DNA of 64,000 nucleotides from MPNP01 sp965221445 (GTDB taxonomy: Bacteria; Pseudomonadota; Alphaproteobacteria; Rhodobacterales; Rhodobacteraceae), in the NCBI GenBank assembly GCA_965221445.1, contig CBDCSF010000013.1, positions 1,426,001 to 1,490,000 of the forward strand, read 5' to 3'. The position numbers and the translations under genes were made by a program. Under the pieces are notes generated by a model. The model searched no databases. It was given only the letters and a program-made list of their open reading frames with translations, and was not told the DNA's origin. Positions within the stretch are counted from its first letter, which is position 1. Every line of letters begins with the position of its first letter. Below are positions 46,570-55,011 of this stretch, in pieces.

Positions 46570-46713
46570 TTAGCCGAATTGGCGGTTCGCATGGAAAAGG
46601 TCCAGCAGAAGATATCGGGGAGTTTCCGCAGCAGGCAGGGAGCAATCAACCGTACCATCATCAGGACGGTTCTTGCGACAGCTCGCAAGCAGGGCTGGAA
46701 CATGCTGGAAACG
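46570..46713 (+). pseudogene. IS66 remnant, inverted copy beside RIT3
   Basis: Encodes on the plus strand LAELAVRMEKVQQKISGSFR and on through TARKQGWNMLETL, the TnpC C-terminal region. It is the reverse complement of 42969-43124. Cut at 46713 by IS1634 copy B. Confidence 0.8.
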
Positions 46714-48815
46714 CTTGACTTCCGACATTTTTGAGAGGAAACTCCCTTGATATGGGGATTCGTCTCTCAAAAAAGGGCACAACATTTCCCTTTTCCCTCA
46801 CCCCAATTCAAGCGTGCCATGTCTCAATATCCTGCCGATCGCCTCTCCTCTTCAAATCAACAATTCAGGCCGCAACATCAAACCGGACATCGCCACCAGA
46901 TGCCTTCCCCTCAGAGATCATAAACGGAACACGGTTCCACTCCAGACCAACAACCTGACAAATCTTGCGACCATCCTGACAAAGACGGCCCGGAACACCA
47001 TAAAGACCACCTCTCCCGGTATCGTGCAGAATACTGATCTGCATCCGGTGGAGAGCATCCTGGATCCGTCTCGGACTCATCCGATGACCACGCACCATCA
47101 AGCCATAACGAAGATGCTGGAGACAACAAAAGGCCATATAACAAATCGCCAAATGAGACCGAACACGGTGCTCTTTCCAGTGAAAGACAGGACGGATCCT
47201 CAGATCATGCTTGTTGGCCCTGAAGCAGGCTTCAATCTCGGCCAGTTGGCGGTATTGGATAATCAGGTCCCGGGGGTCCTGGTTCTGACAGTTCCAGGTA
47301 ATGATCCCACGCAACCCGTCCCATGCAGCCATCCGGGCAATCTTCTCCTCGCTGATCCTGACCTGACCATTCGGAAAGTCCAGATATTTCGCCTTGCCAC
47401 CACTCGCCAGCGATGCCGGTTGCTTGCTCTTGGCAAGCTGTCTGGCCATTTTGGCCACCTTTTCCTCACGCAGGTGACGGTCCTTCCTGGCCCGCTTTTC
47501 AGAATAGGTCATAATCAATTGACGATACCCATCCTTCCTGATCGGGGTCCCCCTCTCATCCATCGTGACCTTCGTCTTCTTCCGGATCATGACACTCTTG
47601 TTCCTGGCAATGGTTATGGAACGATACGTCGCAATCGTCTCGGAACACTCCGTCCGTCCCCAGGAACGATACCTCTCCGATTTGAGAACCTCTTCCGTCA
47701 GAGCAGACGGCAACTTCTTGATACAGGCTCCCAAAACATAGGGAACCCCACGTTCCTGTAAGGCCTTCTCATTATCCTTGTTGATCATCGCTGCATCCGC
47801 AACAATCGTAAACTCGACCTCAGGATAACGCTCCTTCAACCCATCCACAGCTTGCAGAAGAGTGTGACCTTCATGACTGTTACCGGGAAACACTTCATAC
47901 CCAACCGGTAGACCCTCCGGGGTAATCAACAGGGCCAACATAACCTGAACACGGTGATGCTTGCCATCCTTGCTGAACCCCTTCCGACGCAACCCATCCT
48001 CCACTTCACTAGCAAAGGACAGGGTTGTGGTATCATAAAAGAGGGCGGTCATCGGCCCCGGTAATAGCGTTTGGGCAGCTTTCATCGAACGGGAACAGAT
48101 CTTTTCTATCTTCTCCTCATCAAGATAATTCATACTCCGGTAGACCGAATCAAGATTGAGCGAAACCGCACTCTGATCAAACAGCGACTTCACGGTTGCT
48201 CTCTTTGAGAGAGGTTGGGCAATCCGGGCCATCACCAGTTCCTTGATCATCCGGTTGCCACCCGTGCGACCAGGACCACCGACATGTGACCACCCCAGGG
48301 AACGATAAAGCTCGCCGAAGATATCACGGACACCGACATGGGCCCGACCTTCTTCCCGGCATTTACCCAGCTTGACATGATCGGGGACCGGGTTCTCCTT
48401 GGCCTTGTGGGACTTCATTGACAGCTCGTCGTATTCCTTGAGATCAAAAAGGGTATTTTGACAGCCCCGGGACTGATCTTTGAGATCAGTGATGATGGCT
48501 TGGGCAACGCCCATGAACTGAGCCAGTTCGTTATCGTTATGGGCCGTACCGACGTGGCGCACGATTTTTTGTCTGACTTTGTCGCCCTCTCTGATCCCTT
48601 TGGCCAGTTGGATCTTGATGGTGTTGTTGGGCATTTTCTTTTTTCGAATGAACATGGGGGTAATGTTGTGTATTGTGGTTCTGATTACAAGGGTTTTGGG
48701 CAAATATATATTTCTATTAATATATACCGAGGGCACAACATTAATTTTGCCAAAACAAACCCCCATGAACAGGGGGTTTGAAAATTCAAAATCAGGCTAA
48801 ATGTCTGAAGTCAAG
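46714..48815 (-). mobile_element. IS1634-family element, copy B
   Basis: 2102 bp, ends as in copy A, opposite orientation. Full-length transposase. Right side begins with the 237-bp duplication that recurs next to copy A; left side ends with the 107-bp duplication that recurs next to copy A. Confidence 0.92.
46865..48655 (-). CDS. IS1634-family transposase, full length
   Basis: 596 residues from MFIRKKKMPNNTIKIQLAKG; an in-frame extension to 48766 is unlikely. DDE core with FYDTTTLSFASEVEDGLRRK, TIVADAAMINKDNEKALQER and the Glu region QLAEIEACFRANKHDLRIRP followed by HWKEHRVRSHLAICYMAF. It includes the SWGRTECSETIATYRSITIA segment missing in copy A. All expected parts are present, so this copy could be active. 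Confidence 0.92.
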   Translation of the reverse strand: MFIRKKKMPNNTIKIQLAKGIREGDKVRQKIVRHVGTAHNDNELAQFMGVAQAIITDLKDQSRGCQNTLFDLKEYDELSMKSHKAKENPVPDHVKLGKCREEGRAHVGVRDIFGELYRSLGWSHVGGPGRTGGNRMIKELVMARIAQPLSKRATVKSLFDQSAVSLNLDSVYRSMNYLDEEKIEKICSRSMKAAQTLLPGPMTALFYDTTTLSFASEVEDGLRRKGFSKDGKHHRVQVMLALLITPEGLPVGYEVFPGNSHEGHTLLQAVDGLKERYPEVEFTIVADAAMINKDNEKALQERGVPYVLGACIKKLPSALTEEVLKSERYRSWGRTECSETIATYRSITIARNKSVMIRKKTKVTMDERGTPIRKDGYRQLIMTYSEKRARKDRHLREEKVAKMARQLAKSKQPASLASGGKAKYLDFPNGQVRISEEKIARMAAWDGLRGIITWNCQNQDPRDLIIQYRQLAEIEACFRANKHDLRIRPVFHWKEHRVRSHLAICYMAFCCLQHLRYGLMVRGHRMSPRRIQDALHRMQISILHDTGRGGLYGVPGRLCQDGRKICQVVGLEWNRVPFMISEGKASGGDVRFDVAA

Positions 48816-49052
48816 AAAAAAACTCTCGAAGTAATCGAGAGTTTCCTAAATTAGTAGTTTCAGATCACTTAATGATACTAGTTTGCTTTATTCATGGATA
48901 ATTGAAACTTGCCTCTATCATCAATTTTGGTGAGTTTAACCCTAACATCCTGGCCTTCACTTAATACCTCTGAAGGATGTCCAAGCCTTCTATTTGTAAT
49001 TTGGCTAATATGGACCAAACCATCTTTCTTACCCATAAAATTAACAAAGGCT
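48816..49052. repeat. 237-bp target duplication next to IS1634 copy B
   Basis: Begins AAAAAAACTCTCGAAGTAAT (3' end of waaA) and runs into the 3' end of pnp. Same 237 bp as 36525-36761 in inverted orientation. Confidence 0.9.
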
Positions 49053-50959
49053 CCAAAATCCATAATCTTGACAACCTTCCCTGTGTAAATCTTGCCTACT
49101 TCAGGTACAGCAACAATATCATTGATCATCTTTGAGGCTTTTTCCAAGGCACTCCCATCAGGTGATGCAATCCTGACGATACCATCATCGTTAATTTCAA
49201 TCTTGGCACCAGATACTTCAGTAATTTCACGAATTACTTTCCCACCAGAACCAATAACTTCCCTTATTTTATCAACAGGAATTCTCTTGGATATAATACG
49301 AGGTGCAAATTCTGAAAATTCACCGACACCCGAAATTGCTTTCGACATTTCCCCTAGTATATGAATTCTTGCTTCTCTGGCTTGGTCTAGTGCCTGAGAC
49401 ATGATTTCAGGTGTAATGCCAGCAACCTTAATATCCATTTGAAGGGAGGTAACACCATCCTTTGTGCCAGCAACCTTAAAATCCATATCACCAAAATGAT
49501 CTTCACCACCAAGGATGTCTGTTAATACTGCAAATTTTCCTTCTTCACCCAATATCAATCCCATAGCTACCCCAGCGACTTGGTCCTTTAGAGGAATTGC
49601 GGCGTCCAGCATAGAAAGTGAAGCTCCACATACCGTTGCCATTGAAGACGAACCATTGGATTCAGTGATTTCAGAAACTACCCTTATCGTATATGGGAAT
49701 TGATCTGCATCGGGTAGAACCGGTTTTAATGCCCGCCATGCAAGTTTACCATGCCCAATTTCCCTTCTACCCGGGGGGCCCATTCTACCTGTTTCTCCTA
49801 CGGAATATGGAGGGAAGTTGTAATGAAGAAGGAAATTTTCCCGGAAATTACCGTGAAGAGCATCAACAATCTGCTCATCATCCCCAGTTCCAAGGGTTGT
49901 CATAACCAAAGCCTGAGTTTCTCCCCGAGTAAATATGGCTGAACCATGTGGACGTGAAAACAACCCTACTTCGCATTCGATGGGACGAACTTGGGTTAAA
50001 TCTCTGTTATCTATTCGTTGCCCTTTTTCAAGGATGTTATTTCGAAGAATACTGGATTCAAGTTTCTTTATTTGATTTGAAATATCCTGTTCGGAATATT
50101 GATCACCCAACTCTGACTTAATTTTATCCTTTGCTTGGGAAATTGCTTCCCGTCTTTCAGACTTATCTGGAATGTTATATGAATCGGAAATAGATTCATT
50201 TCCAATGGAAGATACCTTTTCATATAGATCACTAGTTTCAGGAAGATTAAATTCATATTGGGGTTTATTCACTTCTTCCTTCAATTCATTGATCAGGGCT
50301 ATTACAGGTTGCATTGCCTTGTGACCAAATACAACTGCCTCAAGCATTTCTGATTCAGTTAATTCATAAGCAATTGATTCGACCATCATGACAGCTTGAG
50401 AAGTTCCAGCTACAACCAAATCCAATTTTTGATTGTCTCCCAACTGGTCAATTTCCGTAATAGAAGGGTTCAGTATATACTCACCATTGGCAAAGCCCAC
50501 CCTTGCAGCTCCAATGGGTCCCAGGAATGGGGCACCTGATATAGCCAGTGCAGCTGAAGATGCTACCATAGCCAATATATCAGGATCATTTTCCAAATCA
50601 TGTGAAAGTACTGAACAGACTATATCAACAGGATTTTTAAACCCCTCAGGAAAGAGGGGCCTGATTGGACGGTCTATAAGACGTGATATTAAGGTGCTGG
50701 CTTCAGAAGGTTTGGCCTCTCGCTTAAAAAAACCTCCAGGAATTTTCCCTGAAGAATAATATTTCTCTTGGTAATTCACGGTTAAGGGAAAAAAATCCAA
50801 TTCACTGTTCTGTTTCTTATCAAAAGTAACAGCAGACATGACACAAGTTTCCCCTAATGTTGCTACAACGCAACCATCGGCCTGCCTCGCAATTTTTCCA
50901 GTTTCCAGGGTAAGCGTTTGACCGCCCCACTCAATTGATTTTGTTATTAAATTAAACAT
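48878..50959 (-). CDS. pnp: Polyribonucleotide nucleotidyltransferase
   Basis: 693 residues, the normal length. Two RNase PH domains (SIEWGGQTLTLETGKIARQA; RPIECEVGLFSRPHGSAIFT with the phosphate-binding RGETQALV), then KH (KIREVIGSGGKVIREITEVS) and S1 (GKVVKIMDFGAFVNFMGKKD) domains. Degrades RNA 3' to 5' with phosphate, in the degradosome. 115 bp downstream of rpsO in the usual rpsO-pnp order. The IS1634 insertion just after its stop leaves the gene whole because the target was duplicated. Confidence 0.96.
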   Translation of the reverse strand: MFNLITKSIEWGGQTLTLETGKIARQADGCVVATLGETCVMSAVTFDKKQNSELDFFPLTVNYQEKYYSSGKIPGGFFKREAKPSEASTLISRLIDRPIRPLFPEGFKNPVDIVCSVLSHDLENDPDILAMVASSAALAISGAPFLGPIGAARVGFANGEYILNPSITEIDQLGDNQKLDLVVAGTSQAVMMVESIAYELTESEMLEAVVFGHKAMQPVIALINELKEEVNKPQYEFNLPETSDLYEKVSSIGNESISDSYNIPDKSERREAISQAKDKIKSELGDQYSEQDISNQIKKLESSILRNNILEKGQRIDNRDLTQVRPIECEVGLFSRPHGSAIFTRGETQALVMTTLGTGDDEQIVDALHGNFRENFLLHYNFPPYSVGETGRMGPPGRREIGHGKLAWRALKPVLPDADQFPYTIRVVSEITESNGSSSMATVCGASLSMLDAAIPLKDQVAGVAMGLILGEEGKFAVLTDILGGEDHFGDMDFKVAGTKDGVTSLQMDIKVAGITPEIMSQALDQAREARIHILGEMSKAISGVGEFSEFAPRIISKRIPVDKIREVIGSGGKVIREITEVSGAKIEINDDGIVRIASPDGSALEKASKMINDIVAVPEVGKIYTGKVVKIMDFGAFVNFMGKKDGLVHISQITNRRLGHPSEVLSEGQDVRVKLTKIDDRGKFQLSMNKAN

Positions 50960-51074
50960 CTACTTCTTTCTTGAATCAACCATTGATTCATCAAATATCG
51001 TATATTCTCTGCAATGGAAGTATAATTATATTACTAAGCCATTATTCAAATAAGGGCTTAACTGTTAACTTTGG

Positions 51075-51344
51075 CTATCGCCTTAAACCCAAACTCTTGA
51101 TGATGGATTTATACCTCTCTTCATCCTTATCTTTCAGGTAATCCAACAATTTTCTTCTTTTGGCAACCATATTCAAAAGTCCCCTTCTGGAGTGGTTATC
51201 TTTTTTGTGAATTTTGAAATGTTCGGTGAGTGTTTTTATTCTTGATGATAATACAGCGATCTGAACCTCTGGTGACCCAGTATCGTTATCACTTTTTGCA
51301 TATTCACCAATCAGCCGTTTTTTTTCTTCCGGTGTAATCGACAT
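51075..51344 (-). CDS. rpsO: 30S ribosomal protein S15
   Basis: 89 residues from the ATG at 51344 (MSITPEEKKRLIGEYAKSDN), preceded by AAGGAGAATTACG as ribosome-binding site; a 6-codon upstream extension is not needed. It contains the S15 signature HFKIHKKDNHSRRGLLNMVA and ends SLGLRR. Binds 16S rRNA in the small subunit platform. Followed by pnp as in most proteobacteria. Confidence 0.96.
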   Translation of the reverse strand: MSITPEEKKRLIGEYAKSDNDTGSPEVQIAVLSSRIKTLTEHFKIHKKDNHSRRGLLNMVAKRRKLLDYLKDKDEERYKSIIKSLGLRR

Positions 51345-51850
51345 CGTAATTCTCCTTAACATTCAATTTGCCCTCATGTGCCAGGATGTCGTCCAGCACA
51401 TAAGGGCAAAAGGTAAATTGATTGGCTTGATATAATGATGAATAAATTCTTATTCCAGTTGTTTAGCAAAATTTATTTTTTTGTCTCGTTATTTTGGTCT
51501 TCTTCACTAATTTTTAGCCACATCCATTTATGTAAATTCCAAAACTAAAAACTTATTTTATTGAACCGGTTTCGGAACAGTCGTTATACTGTTTGTACTA
51601 CTCTATCTCCTTAGCAAGAATACAAAAACAGAATTAGGTCCTGAACTACCTAATCTCCAGAAAATGAATCGTTTCCCCTCCGTAGCAGAATCAATAAATT
51701 ATCACTACGCCCCTTAGTCTGTATCTGTAACAGACCTATTCCTACAAAAGTAATGGGTTTGAGAACTCAAATTATTGGGGAAGAAAATCAATCTCCAAAG
51801 CAGTTCAGTGAAGCTCATTTATCCCTTTATATAAGCGCTGTCAGGCCCAC
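51345..51850. other. Divergent intergenic region rpsO / porin 3
   Basis: About 500 bp of AT-rich sequence between rpsO and the porin leader. No gene supported. It should contain the rpsO promoter on the minus strand. Confidence 0.4.
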
Positions 51851-51898
51851 TGAATAGTCCTTGGTAATTTATATTATCAAGGACAAACGAGGAAGATA
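51851..51898 (+). promoter_or_regulatory. Conserved porin leader
   Basis: TGAATAGTCCTTGGTAATTT, then ATATTATCAAGGA, then CGAGGAAG as ribosome-binding site. Shared with the leader at 2291-2343 and in part with the other two. Confidence 0.6.
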
Positions 51899-53170
51899 AT
51901 GAAGAAATTTATTACAATCCTATCATCATTTGCTCTCATTGGTAGCGTTTCATACGCTATGGAGGAAGGTGATGATATGGGTATGGAGATGGAAGCCCCT
52001 TCGGTAAGTCTATCAGGTGAAGCCGAATTAGGTTTTAAGAATGTTGATGACGACGATGATGCAACGGAAGACTTCCACCTAATTAGAAAATATCAAGTCA
52101 ACTTTAGTTCTCAAGGGACTACTGATGGTGGTTTAGTATTTGGTGCTGGTATCTCCATTGAAGATGAACATGAAGGCGATGCAAACAAAGTTAACGGTTC
52201 CAATGTCTATGTTGGAGGTTCCGATGGTTCATGGAAACTCAAGTTAGGTGGTAATGACCCTGGTATAGAACAAGCAGGCGGTATAGGTGTTGCTGACGAT
52301 ATTTTCCATGGCGGTGATAGTGCAGCTATTGGACTTGAAGGTGCCTTTGGAGGTACCTCATATAGATTGACTGTAGCAGACCCTCAAGCTACTGGTGTTG
52401 CTGATGGTGATTGGTCATTAGGTGTCAGTCATTCATTAGGTGATGTCAATATAGGTGTCGGTATGGACTCTGAAAGTGGTTTGGCTATTTCTGCTGGAAC
52501 CGATGTTTCAGGTGTAGGGCTTACTGCATACTACTCTAAATCCGAGTTGAAAGATCAAGATTTAGATGATATGGCTATACCGTTAGAGTTGGCTGCCCCG
52601 GGTGATGCCCCTGATCCTATCACAGTAGATTACACTAATGCCAGCAATGCATATAATGCTTATATGGCAAGTAATGTAGAACTTGGTAGTAAAGAATGGA
52701 CTGGCCTAGGTGTCAAGGCTTCAATTTCCGCAGGAGAAGGTGCTACACTTTCACTCGGTTATTCAACAAGCAAGATGGAGCAAATGGAAAATAAACCGAA
52801 AGCCCTCGACCGTGTTCTAATTGCCAATGAAACGGAAGCTACTGATGATAATGATGCAACTGGACAAGTTGATAGTACATTAGGTAATTATACCTTACGT
52901 AATGCCGAAGATTGGAACGGAAGTGCCAAGACTTCATTAATAGAACTTGAGTTTGCTTATGATCTTGGAGGCGGTGCAAAACTTATTGCTGCCATTGATA
53001 AGAAAACAACCGAAACTCTAATGTTGGATCAGGCTTCACATGAGACAAGTGATGCAGGTGTAATTACACCTACTGATGCTACTGATACTGCGGAAGTAAT
53101 TACTTATAGCACCAGTGTACATGAGACTGACGAAACTGCTCTGGAAATTAAACTGGCATTTACTTTCTAA
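51899..53170 (+). CDS. Outer-membrane porin, paralogue 3
   Basis: 423 residues, 77 longer than paralogue 1. Signal peptide MKKFITILSSFALIGSVSYA, short acidic linker, then the family blocks GTTDGGLVFGAGISIEDEHE, GSWKLKLGGNDPGIEQAGGI and YDLGGGAKLIAAIDKK, ending LAFTF. The extra length lies in large Asp/Thr/Ala-rich loops (for example around ATDDNDATGQVDSTLG and near the C-terminus), likely surface loops or the constriction region. Closest to paralogue 4. Confidence 0.88.
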   Translation: MKKFITILSSFALIGSVSYAMEEGDDMGMEMEAPSVSLSGEAELGFKNVDDDDDATEDFHLIRKYQVNFSSQGTTDGGLVFGAGISIEDEHEGDANKVNGSNVYVGGSDGSWKLKLGGNDPGIEQAGGIGVADDIFHGGDSAAIGLEGAFGGTSYRLTVADPQATGVADGDWSLGVSHSLGDVNIGVGMDSESGLAISAGTDVSGVGLTAYYSKSELKDQDLDDMAIPLELAAPGDAPDPITVDYTNASNAYNAYMASNVELGSKEWTGLGVKASISAGEGATLSLGYSTSKMEQMENKPKALDRVLIANETEATDDNDATGQVDSTLGNYTLRNAEDWNGSAKTSLIELEFAYDLGGGAKLIAAIDKKTTETLMLDQASHETSDAGVITPTDATDTAEVITYSTSVHETDETALEIKLAFTF

Positions 53171-53192
53171 CTTTGGTTATCTAAAAGAGATT

Positions 53193-53222
53193 AAAGGGGC
53201 GGTTTTTATCGCCCTTTTTTGT
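53193..53222 (+). terminator. Rho-independent terminator of porin 3
   Basis: AAAGGGGCGG-TTTTTAT-CGCCCTTTTTT. The same design follows porin 4 and the small gene at 53313. Confidence 0.85.
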
Positions 53223-53312
53223 TTGGGGGATTCTTGAAAATGGGGTACTGGATTCCTATATTATCAATAGGAATATTCCTTATTAATCTTCTTAAAAAAG
53301 AAAGAAAATATT

Positions 53313-53585
53313 ATGGCTACAATAGATACAAGTTCTAGTATTTTTACCAACTCATTGGTAAAACTTATAGGCGATACAATAGAAGAAAAATTAGAGCCAG
53401 TATTAGAATTAATTACTGAAAGTAAAGAAGAAGTTATTAAACACGCAGATGAAATTAACACAACAACAAATAAGAATATGCAAGCTCAATTTGCAGATCA
53501 GGAAGAAAGATTTGCGGGGCATATTAAAAAGTTGAATGGCAGAATCATTACTATTGAAAGTAAAATAGATAAAATTAATAAATAA
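53313..53585 (+). CDS. Small coiled-coil protein, unknown function
   Basis: 90 residues, acidic and helical throughout (TIEEKLEPVLELITESKEEV, then ADEINTTTNKNMQAQFADQE and IESKIDKINK), with no Cys and no signal peptide. Heptad-like Leu/Ile spacing suggests a coiled coil. It stands alone between two strong terminators of the porin type and has an AAAGAAAG ribosome-binding region. I do not recognise a family; coding is supported by length, start region and terminators. Confidence 0.6.
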   Translation: MATIDTSSSIFTNSLVKLIGDTIEEKLEPVLELITESKEEVIKHADEINTTTNKNMQAQFADQEERFAGHIKKLNGRIITIESKIDKINK

Positions 53586-53609
53586 TTGATTAAATCAGAA
53601 ACAACAATC

Positions 53610-53640
53610 AAGGGGCGGTCTAGATACCGCCTTTTTATTT
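53610..53640 (+). terminator. Rho-independent terminator
   Basis: AAGGGGCGGT-CTAGAT-ACCGCCTTTTTATT after the small coiled-coil gene. Confidence 0.85.
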
Positions 53641-53657
53641 AAGAGGAACTAAAACAA

Positions 53658-53822
53658 ATGAAAAAACAACAAATACCAGAACCTATTGAACTGGAAATCA
53701 AGTCAAGCCAATATCAACCTAAAATGTCTGAAAAGAAAGAACAACATGACATGCCAGGTATGAGTAAGGATGAGTTAAGGGATGTGTTCTTTAGGCCTTT
53801 TAAGGTAAGGGAAGAAGATTAA
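53658..53822 (+). CDS. 54-residue protein, unknown function
   Basis: MKKQQIPEPIELEIKSSQYQ and on to FFRPFKVREED. The ATG follows AGAGGAACTAAAACAA, a good ribosome-binding site at normal distance. Charged, no membrane segment. It could be a small regulatory or phage-like protein. Coding is inferred from the start region and amino-acid composition only. A 27-codon frame at 53825 overlaps nothing and is weaker. Confidence 0.45.
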   Translation: MKKQQIPEPIELEIKSSQYQPKMSEKKEQHDMPGMSKDELRDVFFRPFKVREED

Positions 53823-54028
53823 TTATGAGGGGTAAAAATGTGACTATTGTATATAATCCCCTAAAAAAATATAATTCTGGTTCTGGATCCATTATTTTTT
53901 GGGTGTAGTTTTGATCAGTTTCTGCTTACAAGCCCAACCCAGTGGTTGGTTAAAATAATCACACAAAATCATTTTCTTTTAAACTAGGGCTACATTCGTC
54001 TATATTATAGCCAAAAGGAGTATTTAAA

Positions 54029-54499
54029 ATGACCTGCGATGCCAAAGAAATTGCGAACTGGTTTATTAATCGTTCTACCAAGGACAATCGAGATCTTTCA
54101 ATCATGTCCCTTTTGAAGTTGGCTTATATTTCGCATGGTTGGTTTTTGGCCTTATATGACCGCCCATTGTTCCATAATCCCATTGAGGCGTAGAAATATT
54201 GGCCAGTTGTACCAAATATTTATATTTCATTCAAAAACCAGGGGAAGTATCCACGCCAAAAAGTTCCCACCAGTCAAGATAAGATTGACGATACGATTAA
54301 CGGTTTTCTTGAACAAATTTATGATATCTATAGTTCCATGCCACCACTCAAACTGTCAGACCTCACCCATGTTGCAGGCGGACCATGGGACATCACAATA
54401 AGACTGGGTGGATATTATTCCGTTATACCTGATGATCTGATCAGGCAACATTATCTGGGTAAAAAACAACAAGCAGAGTTGGACACACATGATCACTGA
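54029..54499 (+). pseudogene. Panacea-domain (GepA/SocA-like) protein with nonsense codon
   Basis: 156 codons: MTCDAKEIANWFINRSTKDN, MSLLKLAYISHGWFLALYDR, then a TAG at 54191-54193 where the family has Trp (EAWKxGPVVP), then KYWPVVPNIYISFKNQGKYP to a normal end. These are the Panacea (formerly DUF4065) blocks found in antitoxins of panA-type systems and in phage GepA. A TGG-to-TAG change explains the break. AAAAGGAG before the ATG is the ribosome-binding site. Confidence 0.78.
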
Positions 54500-54542
54500 T
54501 GTACCAGAGACTGACATGTAGGAATCCAAAAGTAGGATTCTC

Positions 54543-54907
54543 ATGCGTGATCAGCATGAAACAGGCCTCTTGGCTTTGGAGGTGGAAGATAGATTCAATC
54601 AAACAGTAGCGGCAAGACAGAGATATTGGTTACGCATCTATGCTGTTGTTATAAACACTGTCTTGATGGGTGGAGATTGGAGATCATCCTCTGTAACCTC
54701 ATGAATTGGTTTATGTTCAGTGAAAACCTCAAAGAATTCTCTTCACTTTACATAGTGACATACGTTGTACCGATATCATCCCTTACGATACTGGCCTTGG
54801 TAATTATGGTCTCTGCCTTTCGTGGCTATCGCGACGAGAATGGCGATAACACTTCAAAGCTCACAGCTACCAAAAATCTTTTTAGAAGGTTTGTTCCACA
54901 AAGTTAA
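54543..54907 (+). pseudogene. Possible frameshifted small membrane protein next to the Panacea gene
   Basis: The first frame reads MRDQHETGLLALEVEDRFNQ and on to RYWLRIYAVVINTVLMGGDW. A second frame continues with EIILCNLMNWFMF, a hydrophobic IVTYVVPISSLTILALVIMV and a charged tail ending LFRRFVPQS. A frameshift near 54665 would join them into one protein with one or two membrane helices. Could be the toxin partner of the Panacea gene, by position only. Confidence 0.4.
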
Positions 54908-55011
54908 CCCCCGGAACTTGAGTTCACACACAGTTAATCAGATAATAAAAGTGAAAACCAACCTCTATTGTGCTGTTGTCAAAGTAATTCTGTAAATACG
55001 AGAAGGACTGA

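Noticed and set aside
46814..47761. Plus-strand ORF of 315 codons
   Set aside because: Antisense of the IS1634 transposase; composition (Thr/Pro/Arg-rich) is that of a shadow frame.
53825..53908. 27-codon ORF after the 54-residue gene
   Set aside because: Short, low complexity, and no good ribosome-binding site.
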